A stretch of DNA of 6,507 bases from Firmicutes bacterium UBA6418 (GTDB taxonomy: Bacteria > Bacillota > Clostridia > Peptostreptococcales > Anaerovoracaceae). The notes below the pieces were generated by a model, which made no database searches, was not told the DNA's origin, and saw only the letters and a program-made list of their open reading frames with translations. Below are positions 1-5,862 of this stretch, one piece after another. The stretch covers positions 214-6,720 of the forward strand of contig DJPG01000073.1 of assembly GCA_002439735.1 (NCBI GenBank), written 5' to 3'. Position numbers and translations under genes: made by a program. The stretch's first letter is position 1, and every line of letters begins with the position of its first letter.

Positions 1-2523
1 AAGCGGATGCAGGGCTACAGCGCTCTGTGGCTGCCGGGCTCCGACCACGCCAGCATTGCGACCGAGGTAAAGGTAGTCGAAAAAATCCGCTCCGAAGAAG
101 GCCTGGAAAAAGAAGATCTGGGCAGAGAAGAATTCTTAAAGCGCGCCTGGGCATGGAAAGAAGAATACGGCGGACGCATCACCCGTCAGTGCCGCAAGCT
201 TGGTGATTCCTGTGACTGGTCACGGGAACGCTTTACGATGGATGAAGGCTGCAACCAGGCGGTCAAGGCTGCGTTCATCAAGCTGTATCAAAAAGGTCTG
301 ATCTACCGGGGCAACCGTCTGGTCAACTGGTGTCCGCAGTGCGGAACCTCCCTTTCGGATGCGGAAGTCGAACATGAAGATAAGAACGGTAAGTACTGGT
401 ATTTCAAATATCCGGCTGTGGAACCGACGGCTGATTTTGATGGCATCATTGTCGCGACGTCCAGACCGGAAACCATGTTTGCCGATGAAGCCATCGCGGT
501 ACATCCGGATGATGAACGATACAAAGCCGTTGTCGGAAAGAAAGTCATCCTGCCGCTGGTCGGCAAGGAAATTCCGATCATCGCCGACCCATATCCGGAT
601 CCGGAAAAGGGTACCGGCGCGGTTAAGATCACTCCGGCGCACGATCCGAACGACTTCGAGGTCGGTCAGCGCGCGGGACTGCCGGTCGTTTCCTGTATCA
701 ACAAGGACGCGACGATGAACGCGCTGGCAGGAAAATATGAAGGGCAGGATCGTTACGAATGCCGGAAGAACTGGGTCGCGGATCTGGAAGCCGCCGGTTA
801 TCTGATTAAGACCGAAGAAAAGGTCATTCCGATGGGAACCTGCTATCGCTGCCATACGGTCATTGAAGACATGGTGTCGGAGCAGTGGTTTGTCAAAATG
901 GAGGATCTCGCCAAACCTGCCATTGCAGTTGCGAAAAATGGCGAGCTGCGCTTTATCCCGGAACGCTTTGAAAAGATCTACCTGCACTGGCTGGAGGGCA
1001 TCAAGGACTGGTGTATCTCCCGCCAGCTCTGGTGGGGTCACCGGATCCCGGCGTATTACTGTGAAAATTGCGGTGAGATCGTCGTTGCTTACGATACACC
1101 GGAAAAATGTCCAAAATGCGGCTGTACACATTTTAAGCAGGACGAAGATGTCCTGGATACTTGGTTTTCCTCCGCGTTATGGCCGTTCTCCACGCTCGGC
1201 TGGCCGGAAAAAACGCCGGAACTGGATTATTTCTATCCGACCGATGTGCTGGTGACCGGATATGACATCATCTTTTTCTGGGTTGTCAGAATGGTATTCT
1301 CCGGACTGGAATATATGGGCGATGTGCCGTTCCACGATGTTTATATCCACGGGCTGGTACGTGACGCGCAGGGGCGCAAGATGTCCAAATCACTGGGCAA
1401 CGGCATTGATCCGCTGGAGATCATCGACAAATACGGCGCGGACGCGCTGCGTTTCATGCTTTCCACCGGTATCACGCCGGGTAACGACATGCGTTTCACC
1501 GAGGATCGGTTGGAAAACTCCAGAAACTTTGCCAATAAATTATGGAACGCGTCCCGCTTCGTGATCATGAACCTGCAGGACGAAGCCGGCGAATTCAAGC
1601 CGCTGGCAAAATGCTGCGAGGACTGCTGCGGCGGTGCCTGCGCAGATACCACGAACTTCGCGAACATTCCGCTTCGGGATGAAGATAAATGGATGATTAA
1701 CCGCGTCAACGACGCGATCGAATACGTCAACAACGCGATGGAACGCTATGATCTGGCACTGGCAGGTCAACGTGTCTACGACCTGATCTGGAACGAATAC
1801 TGCGACTGGTACATCGAACTGGTCAAGGCAAGACTCTGGGGCGAGGACGAGGAAGATAAGAAAGTTGTTCGCTTTGTCTTAGTGATGTGCCTGAAGAACA
1901 TGCTCAAGCTGCTGCATCCGTTCATGCCGTTCATCACCGAAGAAATCTGGGGCTTCCTGCCGCACGGCGAGGACGAACAGGGCTATCTGATCCGCGCCGC
2001 ATGGCCGGAAGCAAGCCTGCGTTATGTTTATCCGCAGGCCGTTAGGACCGTAGAGATGGCAATGGACGCAATCAAAGCGATCCGTAACATCAAGGCGGAG
2101 AAGAACGTCGCGCCGTCCAAGAAGATCAAGGTTATCCTGCTGGCAAGCGGCGACAAGAAAGAGACGATGCAGCGCGGCGAAACCTATCTGAAGAACCTTG
2201 CCAACATTACAGAGATTACCTTCGCGGACAGCAAGAGTGAAGTACCGGCGGATGCGGTATCCGCAGTCATCGACGGCGCGGAGATTTATATCCCGCTTGA
2301 CGATCTGGTTGATTTCGCGGAAGAACTGGCAAGACTTGAAAAAGAAGAGAAACGCCTGCAGGGTGAAGTTAAACGTTCGACCGGTATGCTCTCCAACCCG
2401 GGCTTTGTGAATAAGGCGCCGGAGGCGAAGATCCGGGCGGAAAAAGAAAAACTGGCGATGTACGAAGAAATGCTGACCAAGGTTTCCGCACAGCTTGCTT
2501 CTATTAAGGAAAAATTATCATGA
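1..2523 (+). CDS. valS: Valyl-tRNA synthetase, 5'-truncated by window edge
   Basis: Class Ia aminoacyl-tRNA synthetase that attaches valine to tRNA-Val in the cytoplasm and hydrolyses mischarged threonine. The frame is open from base 1 (Lys-Arg before the first Met at 7), so that Met is internal. By comparison with the family, about 70-80 N-terminal residues, including the HIGH motif, lie outside the window. Numbering from the Met at 7, visible marks are GSDHASIATE (11-20), the CP1 editing domain with TSRPETMFADEA (151-162) and GTGAVKITPAHDPNDFE (202-218), Cys pairs C109/C112, C279/C282, C352/C355 and C368/C371 (the last two suggest a zinc ribbon), DTWFSSALWP (384-393), KMSKS (458-462), the anticodon-binding domain with CDWYIELVKARLW after it, and a C-terminal charged coiled coil (about 767-838) typical of bacterial ValRS. 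Odd: a Cys-rich insertion at 536-545. Identity is near certain. Confidence 0.98.
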   Translation, partial: KRMQGYSALWLPGSDHASIATEVKVVEKIRSEEGLEKEDLGREEFLKRAWAWKEEYGGRITRQCRKLGDSCDWSRERFTMDEGCNQAVKAAFIKLYQKGLIYRGNRLVNWCPQCGTSLSDAEVEHEDKNGKYWYFKYPAVEPTADFDGIIVATSRPETMFADEAIAVHPDDERYKAVVGKKVILPLVGKEIPIIADPYPDPEKGTGAVKITPAHDPNDFEVGQRAGLPVVSCINKDATMNALAGKYEGQDRYECRKNWVADLEAAGYLIKTEEKVIPMGTCYRCHTVIEDMVSEQWFVKMEDLAKPAIAVAKNGELRFIPERFEKIYLHWLEGIKDWCISRQLWWGHRIPAYYCENCGEIVVAYDTPEKCPKCGCTHFKQDEDVLDTWFSSALWPFSTLGWPEKTPELDYFYPTDVLVTGYDIIFFWVVRMVFSGLEYMGDVPFHDVYIHGLVRDAQGRKMSKSLGNGIDPLEIIDKYGADALRFMLSTGITPGNDMRFTEDRLENSRNFANKLWNASRFVIMNLQDEAGEFKPLAKCCEDCCGGACADTTNFANIPLRDEDKWMINRVNDAIEYVNNAMERYDLALAGQRVYDLIWNEYCDWYIELVKARLWGEDEEDKKVVRFVLVMCLKNMLKLLHPFMPFITEEIWGFLPHGEDEQGYLIRAAWPEASLRYVYPQAVRTVEMAMDAIKAIRNIKAEKNVAPSKKIKVILLASGDKKETMQRGETYLKNLANITEITFADSKSEVPADAVSAVIDGAEIYIPLDDLVDFAEELARLEKEEKRLQGEVKRSTGMLSNPGFVNKAPEAKIRAEKEKLAMYEEMLTKVSAQLASIKEKLS
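2506..2510 (+). promoter_or_regulatory. Ribosome binding site of folC
   Basis: AAGGA lies 9 nt before the ATG at 2520, inside the last codons of valS. It supports the ATG that overlaps the valS stop codon (ATGA) as the folC start, and translational coupling of the two genes. Confidence 0.7.
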
Positions 2524-3866
2524 TAAACTATAGATCCGATGCCGACGGCGCCGCAGGCGCCATCGGCAAAATTCACGCATTTGAAAAATTCGGCAGTATT
2601 CTCGGGCTGGAACGTATGACCGAACTGCTGCGGCTGCTGGGAGATCCACAGGATCGGCTCAAGGTGATCCATGTAGCGGGAACCAACGGCAAGGGCTCCG
2701 TTTGCCGTTACCTTTACTCCGTCCTGCAGGAAAACGGTTATCGCACGGGTCTGTATACCTCGCCGTTCCTTGAGGTCTTCAACGAACGGATTGAGTTGGA
2801 CGGCGCGTATATCAGCGACAAAGATCTGGCTGACTACACGGATCGTGTGCTTGAAAAGGTACAGATCATGGTCGACGCTGGCAAACAGTCTCCGACGGAG
2901 TTCGAAGTCATTACAGCTATCGCCTTTTTGTATTTTTACGAAAAGGGGGCAGACTATGTGGTGCTTGAGGTAGGTCTGGGCGGACGCGGCGATTCGACCA
3001 ATGTCTGCAAAAAACCGCTAGTCTCGGTCATCACCTCGATCTCTTATGACCATACCGACCGGCTTGGAAATACATTGGCAGAGATCGCCTGGGAAAAAGC
3101 CGGCATCATCAAAGACAGCTGCCCGGTAGTGACCAGCGCGAAAGCACCGGAAGCCTTGGAAGTCATCGAGCAGACTGCAGCTGAACACGGTGCACTGTTC
3201 TTTGAAACAAGGCATATTCCGTACACGCTCAAGGAGGCGGGACTTTCCGGAAGCTGCTTTGACGTGGACATTCAGGGGGTGCGGTTTGAGAATCTTCGGA
3301 TCTCGATGGTCGGGGAGCACCAGATCGAAAACGCGATTGCGGCACTGGTGACAATCAATCTTATCGAGGAACGCGGCGATGTCCGACTAAAAAAAGAAAA
3401 ATTATACAGCGGCCTGCAAAAAGCCAAACAGATCGGAAGATTTGAAGTCATGACCGCGCCGGACGAGAAGCCGATCGTGATCCTAGACGGCGCGCATAAT
3501 CCGGACGGTGCCAGGGTGCTGCGCGATGCAGTCAAGCGCTTTTGTCCGCAGAAGCGAATCCTGCTAGTGACCGGTATGCTGGCTGACAAGGATACCACGC
3601 GGATTTTGGAGACCTTTCGCGATATTACGGGTGACTTTATCGCGACAGAGCCGGTGAATCCGCGCCGCATGAAAAAAGAGGATCTGAAAGATGCGCTGGA
3701 GAAGAGCGGCGCGCATTGCACGACGGACGCGGATGCAGAGGATGCCGTTCGCGACGCCTTGTATCGCAAGAGGGATTACGATGTGATCCTGTTCGCGGGA
3801 TCGCTGTATCTGATCGGACAGATCCGCGGGGTGCTGCGCAGCTTGTTGGCTGCGGAACCACAATAA
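2520..3866 (+). CDS. folC: Folylpolyglutamate synthase / dihydrofolate synthase
   Basis: Mur-ligase-like ATP-dependent enzyme of folate metabolism. It adds glutamate to folates and, in many bacteria, also to dihydropteroate to make dihydrofolate; which activities this one has cannot be read from sequence. The 448-residue length is normal for the family. Visible motifs are the P-loop VAGTNGKGS (52-60), TSPFLEVFNERI (80-91, substrate/omega-loop region), LEVGLGGRGDSTN (149-161; many homologues have GGRLDATN), SISYDHTDRLG with His178 (metal/ATP region), EKAGIIK, and the C-terminal-domain motif ILDGAHNPDG (321-330). The start at 2520 overlaps the valS stop by ATGA and has AAGGA at 9-nt spacing. 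valS-folC is a common Bacillota gene order. Odd: residues 8-16 (DADGAAGAI region) appear as an extra Ala/Gly-rich stretch encoded by a strong inverted repeat. No terminator follows. Confidence 0.97.
   Translation: MINYRSDADGAAGAIGKIHAFEKFGSILGLERMTELLRLLGDPQDRLKVIHVAGTNGKGSVCRYLYSVLQENGYRTGLYTSPFLEVFNERIELDGAYISDKDLADYTDRVLEKVQIMVDAGKQSPTEFEVITAIAFLYFYEKGADYVVLEVGLGGRGDSTNVCKKPLVSVITSISYDHTDRLGNTLAEIAWEKAGIIKDSCPVVTSAKAPEALEVIEQTAAEHGALFFETRHIPYTLKEAGLSGSCFDVDIQGVRFENLRISMVGEHQIENAIAALVTINLIEERGDVRLKKEKLYSGLQKAKQIGRFEVMTAPDEKPIVILDGAHNPDGARVLRDAVKRFCPQKRILLVTGMLADKDTTRILETFRDITGDFIATEPVNPRRMKKEDLKDALEKSGAHCTTDADAEDAVRDALYRKRDYDVILFAGSLYLIGQIRGVLRSLLAAEPQ
2540..2568 (+). repeat. GC-rich inverted repeat / mRNA hairpin in folC codons 7-17
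   Basis: Two 12-bp arms, GCCGACGGCGCC (2541-2552) and GGCGCCATCGGC (2556-2567), are complementary except for one C-A mismatch (2546/2562) and are separated by a 3-nt loop GCA. T2540 and A2568 extend the stem by one pair. The RNA hairpin would begin about 20 nt after the folC start codon. No T tract follows on either strand, so it does not look like an intrinsic terminator. A role in slowing or gating folC translation is inference; it could also be a chance product of Ala/Gly codons. Confidence 0.7.
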
Positions 3867-3906
3867 ATCACAATATAAGAAGAAAGACGCAAAAGGATTA
3901 AAGGAT

Positions 3907-3912
3907 AGGAGA
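3907..3912 (+). promoter_or_regulatory. Ribosome binding site of the GNAT gene
   Basis: AGGAGA, 6 nt before the ATG at 3919, is a strong site and fixes the start. It sits in the 52-nt gap after folC (3867-3918), which is purine-rich and shows no hairpin or T tract. A TATAAG at 3874-3879 has no -35 partner at normal spacing, so no separate promoter is claimed. Confidence 0.8.
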
Positions 3913-3918
3913 AAACAG

Positions 3919-4446
3919 ATGAAATTTATCATACGCACAACAGACGAATATGAGCGTCTGGTACAATTTTTCGTAAAGAACGGTCTGGAATTCGATGGAG
4001 ATGAAGAGGTTGATACCGATATCCTCAAATGCTGGAAGATCAGCCAGGCTGTGCAAGATGATCTGACGCATATTAAGGAGGCCCACGCAGACGGGAAGGA
4101 CACACTGGTCGCAGGCTGTGTTCTGGCACTGCGAGAGGGACGCTACATTATTGACGGGATCGCGGTCGATCCGACGCTGCGCAAGACCGGACTCGGCAGG
4201 ATGCTGGTGGACAAGGTCAAACAGGAAGTGCTGAAAAGAGGAGGCGACGCGATCTATCTGGTCGCGCGGGCGCCTGGATTTTTTCGCAGGCTCGGCTTTG
4301 AGACCATCGATCCACAGGACGCGCCGAATTTCTTTGAATGCAAGCAATGTCCGCAGTATCAGGTCAGTTGTCATCCGGAGATCATGAAGCTGACATTGGA
4401 AAAACCTGAAAAAACAGCAGCGCAGACAGAGCAGGAACGATCATGA
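3919..4446 (+). CDS. GNAT-family N-acetyltransferase
   Basis: A predicted acetyl-CoA-dependent acetyltransferase of 175 residues; its substrate is unknown. The acetyl-CoA-binding motif A is clear: IDGIAVDPTLRKTGLGRML (78-96), with R88-x-x-G91-x-G93 as the pyrophosphate-binding R/Q-x-x-G-x-G/A signature. A later segment, FFRRLGFETI (121-130), is the usual motif B end of the fold. The C-terminal part carries three cysteines, C141-x2-C144-x6-C151, in FECKQCPQY...CHPEIM, which could bind a metal or form a redox pair. The N-terminal 65 residues are acidic and less recognisable. The last residues are polar and probably disordered. The stop overlaps the start of the exporter N-half by ATGA, so the two proteins are probably made together. 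The ArgA-like family is one possibility, but I cannot assign a substrate. Confidence 0.88.
   Translation: MKFIIRTTDEYERLVQFFVKNGLEFDGDEEVDTDILKCWKISQAVQDDLTHIKEAHADGKDTLVAGCVLALREGRYIIDGIAVDPTLRKTGLGRMLVDKVKQEVLKRGGDAIYLVARAPGFFRRLGFETIDPQDAPNFFECKQCPQYQVSCHPEIMKLTLEKPEKTAAQTEQERS
4433..4436 (+). promoter_or_regulatory. Ribosome binding site of the exporter N-half gene
   Basis: AGGA lies 6 nt before the ATG at 4443, within the last codons of the GNAT gene. It supports the ATGA-overlap start. Confidence 0.6.
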
Positions 4447-5258
4447 ACACGGGATTACTGACACAAAATGGGGAAGAAGCGGCAGCAGAGCCTGTGGTTG
4501 ATTACAGCAAGCTGCTGCAGGCTATCCTGGATATTGCCGAGGAAATGTTAGTAGCCGGTGCGGAGGTCAGCCGTGTCGAGGACAGCGTGGAGCGCATGTG
4601 CAGAGCGTATGGCTGCGACCGCATCAACGCGTTTGTCATCACTTCCAATATACAGGTGACCATGGAAGCACCGAACGGCGAGATCCTGACGCAGATCCGA
4701 CGCATTGTCCGAAGCGACGTCAACTTTGACAGGCTGGACTACCTCAATGACTTATCCAGATACATCTGTGCCGAAAAACCGTCTCTGACCAAACTGAGTG
4801 AACGATTCGAACAAGTCATGAATCGCAAAATTTATTCCATGTGGATCAAATATGTATCCGCAATCTTCATTGCCGGCGGTTTTGCGGTCTTTTTCGGCGG
4901 AGATCTTCTCGACGGTGTCGCTTCGGCGCTCGTGGGGATCGCGATCATCTGGCTGCTGCACATCTTGAGTCGCAAGGATAATAATCTGCTGGCGATCAAT
5001 TTTGTAGCAGCGCTTGCTGCGGGACTTCTGTCTGTGACACTGGTGCATCTGGGCATCGGCGCGCATACAGACAAGATTATGATCGGCGCGATCATGATCC
5101 AGATCCCGGGCATCGCAATGACGAACTCGGTGCGGGATATGTTGATCGGTGATCTGGCAACCGGACTTTTGCGGTTGGTCAATTCGTTGCTGCTGGCAGC
5201 GGTCATCGCATGCGGCTTCGCACTGTCCATTCTGATGACGGGAGGCGGTATTTTATGA
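4443..5258 (+). CDS. Threonine/serine exporter family protein, N-terminal half (ThrE-N, DUF1212, YjjP-like)
   Basis: Inner-membrane protein of 271 residues, the N-terminal half of the ThrE family. The cytosolic N-terminal domain (about 20-128) carries the family signature GAEVSRVEDSVERMCRAYG (39-57). About five hydrophobic helices follow (roughly 134-152, 155-175, 182-203, 210-224, 244-266), with the conserved segment IPGIAMTNSVRDMLIGD (221-237) before the last helix. Fused ThrE proteins such as that of Corynebacterium glutamicum have about ten helices and export threonine and serine. In E. coli the same split arrangement, YjjP plus YjjB, has been linked to succinate export. The substrate here is therefore open. 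The next gene supplies the missing half and starts inside this gene's stop codon, so a 1:1 complex is likely. The start is chosen from the ATGA overlap with the GNAT gene and the AGGA site. Confidence 0.93.
   Translation: MNTGLLTQNGEEAAAEPVVDYSKLLQAILDIAEEMLVAGAEVSRVEDSVERMCRAYGCDRINAFVITSNIQVTMEAPNGEILTQIRRIVRSDVNFDRLDYLNDLSRYICAEKPSLTKLSERFEQVMNRKIYSMWIKYVSAIFIAGGFAVFFGGDLLDGVASALVGIAIIWLLHILSRKDNNLLAINFVAALAAGLLSVTLVHLGIGAHTDKIMIGAIMIQIPGIAMTNSVRDMLIGDLATGLLRLVNSLLLAAVIACGFALSILMTGGGIL
5240..5245 (+). promoter_or_regulatory. Ribosome binding site of the exporter C-half gene
   Basis: GGGAGG lies 9 nt before the ATG at 5255. It decides the start: an upstream in-frame ATG at 5210 would add 15 polar residues with no hydrophobic or family-like character. 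The ATG at 5255 gives the expected hydrophobic N-terminus and an ATGA overlap. Confidence 0.75.
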
Positions 5259-5695
5259 TCGAACAGGTTCTTTCGGCCTTTATCGGCTCTTTGGGCTTCG
5301 CGCTTTTTTTTAACATGAAAGGAAAACAACTGGCGGCAGCCGGTATCGGCGGCGCGCTGACCTGGATTGTGTATCTTCTGGTTCAGCCTGGCTTTGATGA
5401 CTATTTCATTCCGTATCTGATCGCTTCGATCTTCGTCGGCATCTTCGCGGAAGTGATGGCGCGCGTCGGTAGAGCGCCCGCGACGATCTTCCTGACCACG
5501 GCGGCCGTACCGTTGATACCGGGAAGCGGTCTGTATTACACGATGCTCGGCATAGTCGAAAAGAATGAGGAGATCATGATGACCAACGCCAGCAATACCC
5601 TTACCATCGCGCTGGCGATCGCCCTTGGCTTCATCATCACCGCCATCGGCAGCAAGTACTGGGTCTATATCAAAAATCGCAGATCCGGCTGTTAA
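5255..5695 (+). CDS. Threonine/serine exporter family protein, C-terminal half (DUF3815, YjjB-like)
   Basis: Small integral membrane protein of 146 residues matching the C-terminal half of ThrE. Hydrophobic helices lie at roughly 5-21, 26-44, 51-70, 76-95 and 112-135, so with the preceding five-helix subunit the complex would have the ten helices of a fused ThrE. The segment ARVGRAPATIFLTTAAVPLI (69-88) followed by PGSGLYYTM (89-97) matches the conserved core of the family (acidic/Arg residues before a Pro-rich helix and PGSxxY). It ends in a short basic tail, IKNRRSGC, as expected for a cytoplasmic C-terminus. It overlaps the N-half gene by 4 nt (ATGA), which suggests translational coupling and matched stoichiometry. 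It is the last gene of this operon; only a weak AT-rich hairpin follows. The transported substrate is not determined. Confidence 0.93.
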   Translation: MIEQVLSAFIGSLGFALFFNMKGKQLAAAGIGGALTWIVYLLVQPGFDDYFIPYLIASIFVGIFAEVMARVGRAPATIFLTTAAVPLIPGSGLYYTMLGIVEKNEEIMMTNASNTLTIALAIALGFIITAIGSKYWVYIKNRRSGC

Positions 5696-5729
5696 GAAAA
5701 TTCGTATCTGCATGATCAGAAATATTCTT
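5694..5729 (+). terminator. Weak hairpin after the exporter genes, possible terminator
   Basis: AAGAAAATT (5694-5702) can pair with AATATTCTT (5721-5729), 8 of 9 positions. An inner TCTG (5707-5710) and CAGA (5717-5720) close a 6-nt loop. The stem is AT-rich and followed by only a few T residues, so this is a poor intrinsic terminator. It is listed because it is the only candidate between the exporter operon and the next gene. Confidence 0.25.
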
Positions 5730-5757
5730 TGACGTTTTCGAACTGTACGCGACGTGA

Positions 5758-5803
5758 TTTTACATACATTTTACTTTTATTTTCGATCAGCAGCCTTTAC
5801 AAT
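5758..5803 (+). promoter_or_regulatory. Probable promoter of the Na/Pi gene with Pho-box-like repeats
   Basis: A good -10 hexamer, TACAAT (5798-5803), has no -35 match at 16-18 nt. In its place are three 11-bp-phased units starting at 5758, 5769 and 5780: TTTTACATACA, TTTTACTTTTA and TTTTCGATCAG. TTTACA-N5-TTTACT resembles PhoP direct repeats of Bacillus (TTAACA-like hexamers about 11 bp apart). With a start site near 5810 they fall at about -52 to -20, where activating PhoP sites normally lie. This fits a phosphate-transporter gene downstream. The element is inferred; T-rich DNA can mimic it. Confidence 0.4.
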
Positions 5804-5848
5804 GGATTATGTACGAAAAAAGTTAAAAATAAGAAAAAGAGCGGTAAA

Positions 5849-5854
5849 AAGGAG
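5849..5854 (+). promoter_or_regulatory. Ribosome binding site of the Na/Pi gene
   Basis: AAGGAG, 8 nt before the ATG at 5863, is a near-perfect site and fixes the start of the last gene. Confidence 0.85.
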
Positions 5855-5862
5855 AGAGTGCT

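Noticed and set aside
594..605. Perfect 12-bp palindrome TCCGGATCCGGA in valS
   Set aside because: It is explained by the codons CCG GAT CCG GAA for a conserved Pro-Asp-Pro-Glu stretch. There is no loop and no regulatory context.
220..1131. Long open frame (303 codons) on the - strand inside valS
   Set aside because: It lies wholly antisense to a conserved ValRS coding region, its translation is rich in Arg/Asp/Phe with no recognisable domain, and it has no supporting context.
3231..3237. AAGGAGG inside folC
   Set aside because: No start codon follows at usable distance and the surrounding frame is conserved FolC sequence.
3874..3879. TATAAG as a -10 box for the GNAT gene
   Set aside because: The only -35-like hexamer, TTGGCT at 3846-3851, is 22 nt away, too far for a normal promoter.
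4073..4081. Perfect Shine-Dalgarno-like TTAAGGAGG inside the GNAT gene
   Set aside because: No ATG, GTG or TTG follows at 5-12 nt, so it is not an internal start; at most it could cause ribosome pausing.
5210..5254. Upstream in-frame ATG for the exporter C-half
   Set aside because: It would add 15 polar residues. The ATG at 5255 has GGGAGG at good spacing and the ATGA overlap seen at two other junctions here.
4832..5713. Long open frame (293 codons) on the - strand across both exporter genes
   Set aside because: The + strand genes show clear ThrE-family motifs and helices. The antisense translation is low-complexity, Ser/Arg/Ala-rich and has no family resemblance.
5729..5734. TTGACG as a -35 box upstream of the Na/Pi gene
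   Set aside because: At 16-18 nt spacing the possible -10 hexamers match TATAAT at no more than about three positions, so TACAAT at 5798 with phased repeats is the better promoter candidate.
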